The translations under genes and the position numbers were made by a program. Shown one piece after another: positions 33,110 through 46,112 of a stretch of DNA of 64,000 nt. The DNA comes from Chrysemys picta bellii (lineage: Eukaryota; Chordata; Testudines; Emydidae), in assembly GCF_011386835.1 (NCBI RefSeq), contig NC_088793.1:100297329-100361328 (forward strand), in the 5' to 3' direction. The notes under the pieces are model-generated. The model saw only the letters and a program-made list of their open reading frames with translations, did not search any database and was not told the origin of the DNA. Positions within the stretch are counted from its first letter, which is position 1, and every line of letters starts with the position of its first letter.

Positions 33110-33810
33110 CACTAATATCCATCATTCTGTGGTATTAGAGATAGAATAGATGTCTGGGTCGGTTCTTGGTGTAACAGACCGAGACTAGACAGTGCTGATA
33201 TTATTGTAGCTTCAATCTAGGAGAGATCCTTGGTTTTGGCATAGGTCATCAGCATATATAAAACTTTTTGTGCTGAGATGGATCAGTTGATCATTCATAT
33301 ACATGATGAAAAGTATTGGTGAGAATACGCTGTCTTGTGGTAGGCCATTTTTCTGGTGCCACCATTGGCTTCCCTTCCACAGTTAAACATAAAAACATTG
33401 CAATCTCTCCTAGAACCATCAGTTATATAGTGATCTTTCCTCGTGTTGTTTATTTTAGAAAGGAGCTTTCAGTGATTCACTGTGTCATATGCTGCTGACA
33501 GGTGCTGTGTTTGTTGACCTGTTACCATACCCTTTTTAAAGCCATCTTCAATATACTGAGTGATGTTCAGCACTCGACCAGTGCATTATTTGCCTGGAGG
33601 AACCCTGCTTGCTCTGGGATTAAATGCTTTTCAACAAGCGGTGATAGGTAGTTTAGAACGAAAGGCTTGTAGAGGTGGCATAGTAGCAATATAGGCCTGA
33701 AGTCCTTCAGCTTCATCGCGTACCTCCCCGGCTTCAGGGCCATAACAGGAACGTTCATGTCATGACCCCTGTCAGATTCTCTGGATCTGCGAATCCTGCT
33801 GTACACTTAT
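33110..33810 (-). pseudogene. Reverse-transcriptase remnant of a non-CR1 LINE
   Basis: The minus-strand frame at 33567-33806 contains FRPILLLCHLYK and VEKHLIPEQAGF. After a frameshift the strand continues with GLPQDSVFSPILFIMYMND (about 33280-33340) and the catalytic box YADDLC (about 33245). This order (FRP, EQAGF, GLPQ, YADD) is that of jockey/RTE-like non-LTR reverse transcriptases. It differs from CR1, which uses FADDTKL elsewhere in this window. Several stops break the frame. The edges and family are undetermined. Confidence 0.75.
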
Positions 33811-36104
33811 CACTACAACATAGCCATTTGCTTTGATTGACTCCTAGCATGTATTACAACTACAAACCAATACAAAATCAAAGGAAATCAAACCCAGAGT
33901 GCTTTTACATTTCTTACATTCCTTCATGATGAAACTGGACTGGTAAAGTTATACTATAGTAGTAAGGACAATGATAAATCACTTAATTATCAGAAATGCT
34001 AATGGGCCTAAAAATTCATATATTACAACCCTCACCAAATCTGTAAATAAAGACAATGTCAACTTTTCTTGCTGTTAATAGTGTGCAGTATCTTATGGAT
34101 ACATCGTTTTCCTCCTTTACATTTTGTATGGTATTCTTCTAAAGTACTTTCTGTGGGCTTTAAACAGGGTCACTCCCTTTGTAGCCACTCAAAGAATGCA
34201 TTTCACAATTCCCTATAATTTAATCATTGTTAGTCGTAACAGTCTATTGTCAAAATATAATTCGCTCATTTATTTTAGCATCAGAGCACTCAAGCATGTT
34301 CAATTTACGAGCAACACAGTCACATGTCATGGCCACGAGAGAGACCCATTGCAGAGCTGCTGAAAGGTTTTGTTCAGAAACAAGTTGTTTTTCTCATGAC
34401 TACCTGTAGGCTAAAATCTAGGAGTCCAACAGCCGTGCACATTACTTTCAGGAGGAAAAACAATGCAAAAGCATTTAAGACATAGTTCTGAGCTTACTCC
34501 AACACAACTAGTTGACTAATCACCATTACAGAGTTTTTATAGTGAGTCCGGGGGTGAGTCCATGAGTGGACAGAAGAAAATAGTTTGTTTCACTATCCCT
34601 GCCCCATCTCTGAACTCAAAGGCCCATGAGTAGCATAAAAAGCATGGTTCGTATCTAAATGGGTTGACGGTACTGCAGTCACTGGGGGTGGAAGAGGGCC
34701 AGGACTGTAAAGAGACGCTCAGAGCTCTAAAACACAGGGAAGTGCAATGGGAGGGGTGCTTCATGGTCAAATGTCATAAGAAAATAGTGACCAGGCAGAA
34801 AACCAGTACGGTACATAACATGAGCTACCTATGCAGCCAACTTGCTAGCAGGTTATACTTACACAAAGAACAGCAGGAACGACTATGAGATAGAAATGGG
34901 GGGAATAGTCAAGACTCAGGAATCATCCCTGAGTTGGGGGCATGAGGAGAAAAATCAGAGTAACTGAAGTAAACATTAGCCGTTATTGCAAGCTAATGGC
35001 CAGGACACCAAGACTGAAGGAAAGAAAGAGACCACGAAGTCTAGGGCAGACAACCACTAAATCACTTTACAAAAAGTGGGAACCAAAACCCCAGTTAAAA
35101 ACCATGAGTCCCAAATTAAGCCCCAGCATGAAGATTAAAAGCAAGAGCATACCAGTGGCAAAAGAAGACCCACCGCATGTGATAGATGTATATGTAGGAT
35201 GAAATCATACCAGTCAATAGCACCTAATCTAACAGTCTGCTGCATGACAAGTCATATCGCATGCTCTGAGGGCACTATAGGAATACTGGAATCAAGACCA
35301 TTTTAATTGTGCATGCCCAGATCTTCATTGAAAACCTACAAAGCATTGCTACCAGGTATAGCAAAGGTTGTACATGAATTTCATATGTAATCCTGCTTTC
35401 TCACCCAGTCCTCTAAATGTTTGACAAAAATCCTCTCTCTTCCAAGTTTTACAAGGGTGAAAAGATAACCTTTCCATTTGGGGGGTGGGGGGAAAATGGA
35501 CTTTCTTACTACACAAAACTAAAAGGGACCGAATTCAAAACATTTAAAACTTCCGCCTGGTATATCGGTAGATCAGGATGAAGGCTACAACCAACTTTTT
35601 TTAAAATAGTGCAGTTATTGGAGAAATCACTTCTGTGCACACTCAGTGCACATTTAGGATTTCTGACAGAGGCTAAGGAAGCCCCCGCCACCCATCTTTC
35701 CATGGCATCTTTTTGCATGGTTCTCTGTCCAGCTGTTGCCCAGATAATATGCAGTGGACAGAGTACATGTCTCATTGTAACACACCAAGCTCTGCCAAAA
35801 CTTAAAAATGCATTTCTTAATAAGTGTAAAATATTAAGCTGCAAAAGAATTGCAGATGCTAACATTTCAGAGGTCCCTGCAATTTGTGCTACTATATATT
35901 CTGCAAGGTTTAAGCTTTCATATAAAAAAATTAAATTGCTATCCCTTTCTATTACTCAGATAAAGCCACCACAACATACAAAGACAACACACTGCTCTAT
36001 TAACCCTACTTTGCAAAAAGCCATTCATTGCCCCAGCATAGGATGGAACTTATTCTGTTCAATGCAATGAGGTGTGAACTTGAAAGTTAGTGTTATTTAT
36101 TAAT
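33811..36104. other. No recognised gene
   Basis: AT-rich DNA. The longest open frame on the plus strand, 153 codons at 35609-36070, has no recognisable domain, overlaps a 118-codon minus-strand frame, and has an ordinary amino-acid pattern for noncoding sequence. Confidence 0.5.
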
Positions 36105-36232
36105 TATTAGTATAATAAAACCACCATCTACACAGCAGTAGCACCCAGACATCCAATCAGGTTACGGCCCCATTGTGCTACGTGATGTATAAGCACGTGG
36201 AATGACATGATCCCTGCCCTGAAGATGCACCA
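36105..36232 (-). repeat. Old LINE/SINE 3'-tail-like repeat, minus strand
   Basis: The complement contains GGCAGGGATCATGTCATTCC, TAGCACAATGGGGCCGTAA and GGGTGCTACTG blocks in the order seen for the tail type at 1536-1662. Diverged. Family uncertain. Confidence 0.55.
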
Positions 36233-39200
36233 TGAAATTTGTCATTCTGTTTTGGAAATATCCATATTAAGATCTGAAAGTCTGCAACGGCCTTACAGGT
36301 CAGCATTAAAGTGCATTGGAACAGCTGTGTACAGAAACTTTGGTATTGTTATCAATATTTAATCAAAGAACGTGAATTTATCAAAATCTCACTCCCCCCT
36401 TTTTAAAGAGCTTATGCAGTTTCTCAAAATAAAATGTAGTTTTGTAAGAAACAGTAACAATAATGTTTTGCATTTAGCTGAAGTTTCACAAATGAGTCAT
36501 TTACAAACAAAAAGACCAGTATAACAAAAGACCCAGCAAGCTACAAACTACTGAACTGTGCAGCTTTCAGATGCCAAAGCTTTAATGCAATGAAACAGCA
36601 CCACAACTATCTGATGTATCATTAATCCAAGCCAATATTTTACAGGGAACCTTTTCAGTCTCCAAAGGTTACTGGTGATTCCTGAAAAAGATCCAGTAAT
36701 GATGCAGAGGTAATTTCTCAAGCAGTGTTCAATTTTGAAATCTGTCCAGACTTCAAAAAAGGCTGAGGATAAAAGTGGAATTTACTTTCCAATTAGGTCA
36801 CACATCATAATACACAAATGGCTAAATGCTGTCAACTATAGTATTCCTTTGTCACGCTCAGTTCTGCATTAAATTTGAAACACACATATTTGGGATTCAT
36901 CCAAAACAATCTACATTGTGAGTAGCGGAATTAAACTTTCCCAGAGCAAAAACCTCTAGAAGGCAAGATAGAGAAGGCTAATGTATTACAGAGCAACAGT
37001 AGTGACCCCAAAGTTACAACTGAGTTTTTATTATAAAACCTTTTGGAATGGCCCACCTCTGGGATTTCTCTGGTAATATGGAATAGGTTCAAGTTCAAAG
37101 GACAGTGCACGGTACAAGTCCCAAACTGCGTGTTATCTAGAACTTTTTAGAAGTTCCATGGCATTATTATTGGGGAAGCACCAGAATTTCAGAAGTAAGG
37201 GAGAAATGTAGCGTTCAATTGCAAGGATGGGTAATAGGAAAGTTTATCTGAGCTCACCTGAAAGTTTACTCTGCTAGATACCTAGATCCATTACAATGAG
37301 TACTTCAACCTACTTACAGGTTGGAGGGCAGAACCAGACTGATTAATCATTGATGGTAGGGGAATGCCCCAATCCCTGAAGTTTTACAAAACTCCCACGG
37401 CCAGAATAATTCCATCCTACTTCACTGAATTACAGATTAATTTAGCTTTGATCAGTATAGTCAAGGACAAGGAAATGGTCTCTGGCCAAAAAAGCACGCA
37501 CAGCATCACTGCTGGTCTCTCTCCTCTCCCTGGTCAAGGGAGCAGTGGAGAGTGTGGAAAGAACTTGACCAGCTTTGAAAGTGTCTTTCTGCATCCTCGG
37601 CCCCGAAATGTGGAGAAGCCAGGAGGTCTTGTTTTTTATATAGATAAAAATAAGTCAATCAACCCACCAAATAGTCTACCAAATTTACTACTAATAAATG
37701 ACAAGACAATTCTGGGGGCATGCACAGTTCTGCTTAATCAAACTTGTGTCATGAAAGCCCGTCTACCTTTCTGTTTACCTCCTTCTTGATATATAGTGTA
37801 CACCAAACAGGAAACTTTGCTCTGTCCAGGATTCTGATTGGCATAGGGCTGATCATACTCTTCCTAGTTTATGGAAGACTCAGACAGATTTGTCTATCAC
37901 AACCATGTCAAGCCTGTTATTGATCGAAGAGTGCTCCAAGACTAAGTTTCCAGCTACTAGATGCTGTACTTTTACTGCTAATCATTCCCTGCATTGAATC
38001 AGGATCTGAATTAGAATTCCATATCTCATCATTTGTATCTGGTATCTGTCAATGATTGTGCTGCCTGGTTCACCAATGGTGAAGAAGGAATGTTTACAAG
38101 AGTTTGTTTTTCTATAAATGGTAGTTAAGGAAGTGAAGAACAGACGATGAGACCTTGACCTCTTGATCCTGCCCAGATTGGGTTGAGGGGGGAAAAACCA
38201 CATTCTGTCATAGAGAAAGCAGAGCTCCTCAATGAGACACTTAAAAGGGCTGGAGCTGGAGAGAGATCTGTCCTTATGCCTGAGAGACGCTGTAGAGTTT
38301 TCTACTTGAAGTTTGCAGGACCACCAACTTCTGCAGTACCTCAGGTACTGGGAGAAGTACAAGGGAGGAGAGCTAAAGGGGGAAATTCCCTAAAGGAAAC
38401 CAGACCTGGGATATGACTGGGATTAAGACATATGATTGAGATGGAATTTAGTTTTCCCTCAAAAAAAAGCTCTGCAGCAGGTAGGTAGAGTTTGAGTGAC
38501 CAGCCACAGTGGAGACACACAAGAAAAACCGGTGGAAACTTTAGGGGACAGGGCATTCCCTGGATGGCAGTGACTAACAGGTCTGGTTTTGTCCTCCCAC
38601 AATGCAAGCAGGCTGAGAACTCAGTAATGCATCTGTAGAAATTATCATGATGAAAACAGGTTCTAGTCACTTATTTAAATCAAACCAGCTGATCCATCTC
38701 CACACTTTGCCCTCATTCCAATAGCAGTACAAGTTCAACAAAAGTTCTTCTAAACCGTTTTTACTGTTCATTTTAGACAACCAAGAGAAATTCAATTTTG
38801 TGTTGGGTGCAAGGTAAGCAGAAAAGATCTTTGGAACTGTATTTCTAAGAAGTTTTACCTTAAAAGTATTTTATTAAAGGAATACGCAGGTTAAGGCTTA
38901 GTTAAAGCGGTTTTATCTACATGGCAGACAATTGGAAAAAAAAAAAAACTACGCTGTTCCACTTTCAGTTCTCATGCACTAGGACAATGCAGCAATGTTT
39001 GTGCATCAAACCCTGCAGAGGATGTAAAAGAATTCTTTCCATTGGAACTGATAATTTAACGTAAACATTTCTATTATCTTAGATTTTGTACAAGCCTACT
39101 TTTACAGAATAATTTTTTTTTTATTTCAAAGTTTCAAATGATAGTTTCTGTAACTAGGCTGAGAACTGAAGAGTATTTGAAATGGAGCCTAACAAATACC

Positions 39201-40198
39201 AAAACTAAGAAGAGACCAGTAAATCTCTTATTGTAATGTATCCACTAGAAATAATGACAATAATACATTATACTATTTTATAATTCATTATCCCAGAAAT
39301 AGTGCATGATATATGTCCAAAGTAATAAATATTGAGCAAGCCAAGTATGAATGAACGCAATGCTTATCTTTACAGCCAGCTGTATGATGGAGATGGATGG
39401 TTCAGAGATGAACATTAAATCCCTCAAAGACAACTGAAGAATAAGAAAACGGCTAACCTTTACAAATGAAATGTTTATTTTGTGCTGAAAAAGCTTTTGC
39501 GGTGTTATTATGTATTGATATCTTTTGGACCAAACTGTTCTGCATTTACTTTCATTAGGCATCATTACAAAAAGGTGCTTTCAACACGGTCACAATTTTC
39601 ACCACTGTTTCCATCTTTTCAAAGCCAGGAAAATCTCACCCTTCCACCATACCAGTGAAAATGCTTTGCTTGGGTTCTTCTTTGAAGCTTGGATGTCAAA
39701 TTGCACCAAACACTTTGATTTCATGCTTAATAAATGCCTTTGTTTAACCAGTTTCTTTTATCAGTTAGGCACTGAAAGAATTTTATTCTAAATAATACTG
39801 GTTATGACTGACAGTGAATTTACCACTTCGGGTAATTTAGTCAATTCAGAGTGCTAATTCAAGTCATATGACTGGCCAGGTGTTAAGATTGACTGGTATC
39901 TGTAACTTGATGCATTGTAAGTGGAGTAAAATAAAGCCATATGCCTTTGCAAGCCATCTTTCCTCCTTCAGGCCCAAGAGCATGATACCTCACAGACTGA
40001 AAGAATTGCAATTAAATATTTCACGGTCTTTTTAAAGCCAATTCATGCCACTAGAAAAAATACTGCACTATTTACCATTAAAATAGAAGTATTATGCATA
40101 CAAGCCATAAAGATACCACTTTTTTTCTTTCCTTTTTCTTTTAAAACAGCTTACATTTTCAAAGAGTTGTTTGACATTTGGCCACAGTCTATTTGAAG
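36233..40198. other. No recognised gene
   Basis: About 4 kb of AT-rich, unique-looking DNA without recognised repeats or domains. A 141-codon frame at 37364-37789 lacks any recognisable motif. Confidence 0.5.
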
Positions 40199-40206
40199 TC
40201 ACTAAG

Positions 40207-40334
40207 TAGGGTGACCAGATGTCCCGATTTTATAGGGACAGTCCCAATATTTGGGGCTGTCTTATATAGGTACCTATTACCTCCCCCCCCCAAACCCTGT
40301 CCCGATTTTTCACACTTGCTGTTTGGTCACCCTA
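40207..40334. mobile_element. hAT-type miniature element, 128 bp
   Basis: The left end TAGGGTGACCAGATGTCCCG and the right end TGTTTGGTCACCCTA are imperfect inverted repeats. The flanks TCACTAAG (40199-40206) and TCACCAAG (40335-40342) agree at 7 of 8 positions. It shares both ends with the 1030-bp element at 3878-4907, which makes it the short form of the same family. Confidence 0.93.
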
Positions 40335-40624
40335 TCACCAAGTGACTGGCTTGTGTGCAGCTAAATCCCAAGTAAGTTTTAGCCCAGTGCTTGTGTGCAA
40401 GTTTGGGGACAGGAGAGAAGCTGGGAGGGTAGCCCTCCTAGTAAAAGAAATGCAACACTACTTTTAATTTTCAGGCTCTTCACATATTGATTATAACCTT
40501 GCAATGCTGTTTATACTCTCTTAATTGTTATTTATACAGTAGCAAAAGCTCTGATTTTGCATCTAAATTCTAGTCTACCCTGTGTTCAGCTCAACTGACA
40601 TAGGTTTGCCACTTTTTATACATA

Positions 40625-41165
40625 TTAGGGCTGTCTAATCGCCGTTAACTCCCATGATTAACAAATTAATCGAGATTAAAAAAATCATAATTAATTGCAG
40701 TTTTAATCACACTGTTAAACAATAAATACCAATTGAAATTTATTAAATATTTTGGATTTTTTTCCTACATTTTCTTATTGATTTCAATTACAACACAGAA
40801 TACTAAGTGTATATTATTTTTATTATAAATATTTGCACTACAAAAATGATAAAAGAAATAGTATTTTTCAATTCACCTCATACAAGTACTGTAGTGCAAT
40901 CTCTTTGTTGTGAAACTGCAACTTACAAATATAGATTTGTTACATAACTGTACTCAAACAAAACAATGTAAAACTTCAGAGCCTACACATCCACTTAGTC
41001 TTACTTCTTGTTCAGCCAGTTGCTAAGAAAAACAAGTGTTTACATTTACAGGAGATAATGTTGCCCTCTTCTTATTTACAACGTCACCAGAAAGTGAGAA
41101 CAGGCATTTGCAGGGCACTTTTGTAGCTGGCATTGCAAGATGTTTACGTGCCACATATGCATGGG
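40625..41165 (+). mobile_element. Probable hAT transposon, 5' portion
   Basis: It starts TAGGGCTGTC, followed by clustered ATTAA / TTAAT palindromic steps (40640-40720). From memory it resembles the 5' end of a reptilian hAT transposon. The sequence changes character near 41165, where a GC-rich segment begins, and no right end or transposase frame is visible. Assignment is by eye only. Confidence 0.45.
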
Positions 41166-41560
41166 TGTGGAGTTCTATGGGCCCATGGTGCCTGGGCTCT
41201 ATGGGCCCGGCTCCAGCACTGTCTGAGGCCGGGTCATTCCCTCAGCCTCGCCTTCCGCCCCCAAGGCGCCCCCTCCCCCCGGGCCATTTAGAACAGCCAA
41301 GGGCCCCCACTCACCACCGGCAGCGCAGTGGACCTGAGCAGCTTCCTGCCTGCTCACTCCACGTAGCTGCCGGGCCCCACCCTGCAGCCCCTGGGCAGGA
41401 TGGGTCTGTGTCCCACCCCAAGTGCCCCTGCGTTCAATAGGAAGCTGCAGGGGCAGTGCCTGGGGATAGCAGCACATGAAAACGTCCAGCCTGCCCTGCC
41501 TAGGAGGGGGGTGTTGAGAGTTAATCCCCAGATGAGTCACAAGGAGGTGCCCGAGCAGTG
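41166..41560. other. GC-rich block of unknown origin
   Basis: A 400-bp GC-rich segment in AT-rich surroundings, similar in composition to hAT interiors elsewhere in the window. No terminal inverted repeats could be paired with it. Open frames on both strands show only Pro/Ala/Gly-rich low-complexity peptides. Confidence 0.4.
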
Positions 41561-42962
41561 AGGGGTTAATCTCAAGATACTGTTCCCATTCAAGTTGATC
41601 ATAAAACCCATATGGACTTGAATGGAGGCATAGCTAGGCTAATGCTTAATAACACTAAGTGTTTTTTAAAAAATCCCACCCTTTGCTTGTTGCAATATGA
41701 CAACATGATGGTGCCCCTTCCGCCATAAAGATTGTATTCTGAATGTCCATTGTTGGTTGAGGAGGTAGGGAAAGGGGAAGGGAATCAGAATGTGTCAACT
41801 GAAGATTACTTGTCTGTCTGACCTTTTCTTTTAAAGAAGGAGTTAAGCGCATTCACTCAGAGATCTTTACTGAAAACTGTGTTGTCTTTAGTTTATTTTT
41901 AGGGTCTTTAACAAAAATATCTTTAGCCACATTATGTTTTTGCCACAAGGGAAATACAGAAATATTTTCATTAGAAGCATGAGTGTTCCTTTGTTCAACT
42001 ATATGTGAAAGACTATAGAAGTATTAGTTTTAAGACTTGTAACATGACCCCCAGCAAATGAAGCATTGGGGGTGTATCTCGGTCATAAACCTAGCGGCTG
42101 TACAGTCTTTTCAGTCCCTTTTCAGGCAGTTTACAGCAGCTAAGTCATCCAATTTCACTGGAATTCAGAGGGGGGGAAAAATAGGCTAGAAAACAGTATG
42201 CTTGAGAGCATTGGTAAGCAACAGGTTTATACAATAGCCCAGTGGTTGAAGAGCGCAGAAAACTGTTAAACTCACCTTTCCTGGTTACCAGGAATAGGAA
42301 AAGAAGCTACATTATACTAGGCTTACAGAACTGAATCCAGAGTCAAGGAGATTACATTAGGTAAAACATACAGCCACCATTTCTGGCCACAATATTAGGC
42401 CTGGAAATTGCTACTCAGCTTCAGTGACTATTGTATCGTGTACCTTTTTTACTCATGTAGATATCAGATTGCCTTTTTATACAGCAGTGAGATTAAATGA
42501 TGAGGATAGAGAGAATGACCCACAAATACAGGAATTGTTAATACCATTGAACACAAACATTTATCCACATTAATTGTTTGGCTCATATGAAAAACTTTGT
42601 TTTAGAATGAAAAAGAGCCATACTGTAAATAGTCTATACAAATATGGGCATTCAGATGGCAATATGTGCATGTATACTGTACAATCTCTGTGACCAGCTT
42701 TCCTTAATAAACTTCAGCTACCTATTAAATAGTGATACATCAATGTACCCTCTCATTCTATTCCTAAGCTTTTCTTTCCTCCTCTCCTAAAAACTTTTGT
42801 CTGGTATCATTTTGATTGCAAGCCTTTCAGAACAAAGAATATTTCATCCTTATTTGTAAGTGCAACAAACAAAAACCAAGAAATTCTTATGTAGTCCTAG
42901 AAGTTTATTTTCTTACTAATTCCTTTGTAGGAAAAATACATACACACCTCATTTTATCTCCT
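41561..42962. other. No recognised gene
   Basis: AT-rich unique-looking DNA; nothing recognised. Confidence 0.55.
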
Positions 42963-43430
42963 TCCTCTGAAGCATCAGGGATGGAGATTAGGGGAGGTGC
43001 ATGGCTCTGAACTGGCACTGAGCATTTTCTCTCTCAAGTGCTTAGCTGGCTGGTTCTTGCTCATATACTCAAGGACTAACTCATCACCATATCAGAGTTT
43101 GGGCAATTATTATCCCCCAGGTCAGATTGGCATGACTTTGGAAGGTGGGGAGGAAGGAGGACAGGGTTTACCTTCCTCTGCAGCATGGAGGTGTGGTTCA
43201 CTTGCCAGGATTATCTGAATATCTCTCATTTAATCATTTAGCTGCCATTGTAGGGGCCAAGGGCAAAGGAGCACCTCAGATCCTCCTATTCCCCTCCTGT
43301 GGGCTGTAATACTATGGTCTAATTTCAGTTGTTGGGTTGAGTGTGCAGGGGTTGGTGGCCTGTGATATACAAGAGGTCAGGCTAGATGATCTACTGGTCC
43401 CTTCTGGTCTTAATCTTTATGACCTCTACT
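42963..43430 (+). mobile_element. CR1 LINE 3' UTR, plus strand
   Basis: It contains TTGCTCATATACTCAAGGAC, CCCCCAGGTCAGATTGGCA, CTTCCTCTGCAGCATGGAGG and AGGTCAGGCTAGATGAT, in the same order as the 3' UTR of the CR1 copy at 47622-48976 (48660-48970). 5'-truncated. Confidence 0.85.
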
Positions 43431-43463
43431 AAGACGGAAGTAAAGTTTGTTTTTCTTTCTAAG

Positions 43464-44774
43464 TATCAGAGGGGTAACCGTGTTAGTCTGGATCTGTAAA
43501 AAGCAACAAAGAGTCCTGTGGCACCTTATAGACTAACAGACTTATTGGAGCATAAAATTTCATGAATACCCACTTCGTCAGACGCATGTGGTGGAAATTT
43601 CCAGAGGTAGGTATAAATATGCAGGCAAGGATCAGTCTGGAGATAACGAGGTCAGTTCAATCAGGCAGGATGAGGCCCTCTTCCAGCAGTTGAGGTGTGA
43701 ACACCAAGAGAGGAGAAACTACTTTTGTAGTTGGCTAGCCATTCAGTGTCTTTGTTTAATCCTGAGCTGATGGTGTCAAATTTGCAAATAAACTGAAGTT
43801 CAGCAGTTTCTCTTTGGAGTCTGGTCATGATGTTTTTTTGCTGCAGGATGGCTACCTTTAAATCTGCTATTGTGTGTCCAGGGAGATTGAAGTGTTCTCC
43901 TACAGGTTTTTATATATTGCAATTCCTAATATCTGACTTGTGTCCATTAATCCTTTTACGTAGGGATTGTCCAGTTTGCCCGATGTACATAGAGGGGCAT
44001 TGCTGGCACATGATGGCGTATATTACTCATATGCACATTGGTGGATGTGCAGGTAAATGAACCGGTGGTGATGTTGTGGCTGATCTGGTTAGGTCCTGTG
44101 ATGGTGTCGCTGGTGTAAATATGTGGGCAGAGTTGGCATCAAGGTTTGTTGCATGGATTGATTCCTGAGTTAGAGTTACTATGGTGCGGTGTGTGGTTGT
44201 TGGTGAGAATATGCTTAAGGTTGGCGGGTTGTCTGTGGGTGAGGACTGGCCTGCCTCCCAAGGCCTGTGAAAGTGAGGGGTCATTGTCCAGGGTGGGTTG
44301 TAGATCACTGGAGAGGTTTTAGTTGAGGACTGTAGGTGATGGCCAGTGGAGTTCTGTTGGTTTCTTTCTTGGGCTTGTCTTGCAGCAGGAGGCTTCTGGG
44401 TACATGTCTGGCTCTGTTGATTTGTTTCCTTATTTCCTCGTGTGGGTATTGGAGTTTTGAGAATGCTTGGTGAAGATCTTGTAGGTGGTCAGTCTCTGTC
44501 TGAGGGGTTGGAGCAAATGCGGTTATACCTCAGCGCTTCGCTGTAGACGATAGATTGTGTGGTGTGTCCGGGATGGAAGCTGGAGGCAAGGTAGGCAGGC
44601 ATAGCAGTCGGTGGGTTTTCGGTATAGGGTAGTGTTAACGTGACTGTCACTTATTCATACCGTGGTGACTAGGAAGTGGACCTCCCATGTAGGTTGGTCC
44701 AAGCTGAGGTTGATGGTGGGGTGCAAGCTGTTGAAATCGTGGTGGAATTCTTCTAGAGTCTCCTCCTTCTTTAC
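43464..44774 (-). mobile_element. Penelope-like element, second copy
   Basis: It reads on the minus strand from about 44774 (reverse-transcriptase end) to 43464 (3' UTR end, complement ACCCCTCTGATA). Flanking TTCTAAG repeats (43457-43463, 44775-44781) suggest a 7-bp TSD. The GIY-YIG region is split by frameshifts; the 44027-44308 frame keeps the PVLTH/PTDNPP-type linker and the start of the cysteine cluster. Unlike the copy near 9 kb it is in a single orientation and retains its 3' UTR. It inserted 34 bp after a CR1 tail. Confidence 0.85.
43558..43590 (-). ncRNA. Broken hammerhead-like motif, Penelope copy 2
   Basis: On the minus strand the core reads CTGACGA (complement of 43575-43581), a full match to CUGANGA, followed by the stem II 5' arm GTGGG and later GAAA (complement of 43558-43561). 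The stem II 3' arm CCCAC expected before GAAA is absent, so the ribozyme cannot fold. Confidence 0.5.
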
Positions 44775-44781
44775 TTCTAAG

Positions 44782-45242
44782 GACATGACCAGGCAGTTCA
44801 TCTATTTAAGTTTTTAAGCCATGCTAATTTATCATGATATTTAAACAAGTAGTTTCAGCACACTTTTTATAAAAATCACATGTTTAAATAATTCTCAACA
44901 GATGTTCAGAACCCTGCATTGGTACAGCTTGAGAACCAGAAAATGAGTTCCACTCACCAGCTCTGATCTCACTATCCAAACTGAGTTAAAGAATTCACTC
45001 ACATTTCTTGAAAGCTTGTTTAAACCAGTATCCTGACAGTTATTTTCTCCAAAAGTTCTTTGAAAAATAGTACTTTGAGAGTTTGTCAGGCTATATTTCA
45101 GAAAAGGAACATCAACATTTCAAACTACTGAAGACAGTTCTATGTATAGCACCTAGCACCATCAGGTCCTGGCCCATAGTGCTGGGTAATATTAATATGT
45201 AGTTAAATGTTTTTCCTATCTTTCCTTAGCAAATCAGCCATA
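44782..45242. other. No recognised gene; one repeat-tail fragment
   Basis: AT-rich sequence. At 45138-45212 a TATAGCACCTAGCACCAT block resembles the LINE/SINE tail type described at 1536-1662. Confidence 0.5.
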
Positions 45243-46112
45243 ATTGCAAATTAATGCACACTGGAAAACATAATCCCAACTACACATATCAAATCATGGG
45301 ATCTAAATTAGCTGTTACAACTCAAGAAAGAACTTGGGAGTTATTGTGGATCGTTCTCGGAAAACATCCACTCAATGTGCAGCAGCAGTCAAAAAAGCTA
45401 ACAATGTTAGGAATCATTAGGAAAGATAAGACAAAAAAATATATTGCCTCTATATAAATCCAAGGTACACCCACATCTCGAATACTGCATGCAGATCTGG
45501 TCAACCCATCTCAAAAGAAGATATATTAAAATTGGAAAAGGGTAACAAAAATTATTGGGGTATAGAACAGCTTGCGTAAGAGGAGAGACTAATAAGACTG
45601 GGACTTTTCAGCTTGGAAAAAGAGACTACAAAGGAGGGGGATATGATAGAGGTCTATAAAATCATGACTGATGTGGAGAAAGTAAACAAGAAAAATTATT
45701 TATCCTTATCATAATACAAGAATTAAGGGTCACTAAATGACATTAATAGGCAGCAGATTTAAAAACAACCAAAAGGAAGTATTTCTTCACACAACACACA
45801 CAGTAGTCAACCTGCAGAACTCTGCCAGAGGATGTTGTGAAGGCCAAAACTATAAACAGGGTTCAAAAAAGAACTAGATAAGTTCATGAAGAATAGGTAC
45901 ATCAATGGCTATTAGCCAGGATGGACAGCGATGCAAAACCATGCTCTGAAGTGTCCCTAGCCTCTGTTTACCAGAAATTGGAAAATGTGCGATAGGGGAT
46001 GGATCACTTGATGATTAGCTGTTCTGTTCATTCCCTCTGAAGCACCTGGCATTGGCCACTGTCAGAAGATGGACCATTGGTCTAACCCAGTATGACTGCT
46101 TTTATAAGGAGG
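45243..46112 (+). mobile_element. CR1 LINE 3' portion, plus strand
   Basis: It starts within ORF2 (a frame at 45254-45457 keeps HTGKHNPNYTYQI and QQSKKLTMLGIIRK, matching the CR1 C-terminal domain) and ends with CAGTATGACTGCTTTTAT. It contains the same blocks as 26270-26985 but extends about 115 bp further 5'. Several indels and stops. Confidence 0.88.

Noticed and set aside
35609..36070. 153-codon plus-strand open frame
   Set aside because: No recognisable domain or signal, overlapped by an antisense frame of 118 codons. A frame of this length is not surprising by chance in 64 kb.
37364..37789. 141-codon plus-strand open frame
   Set aside because: No motif, no splice-site context or similarity I could recognise; probably chance.
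41036..41440. 134-codon plus-strand open frame
   Set aside because: It crosses from the AT-rich hAT-like piece into the GC-rich block, with a low-complexity Pro-rich second half and no recognisable motif.
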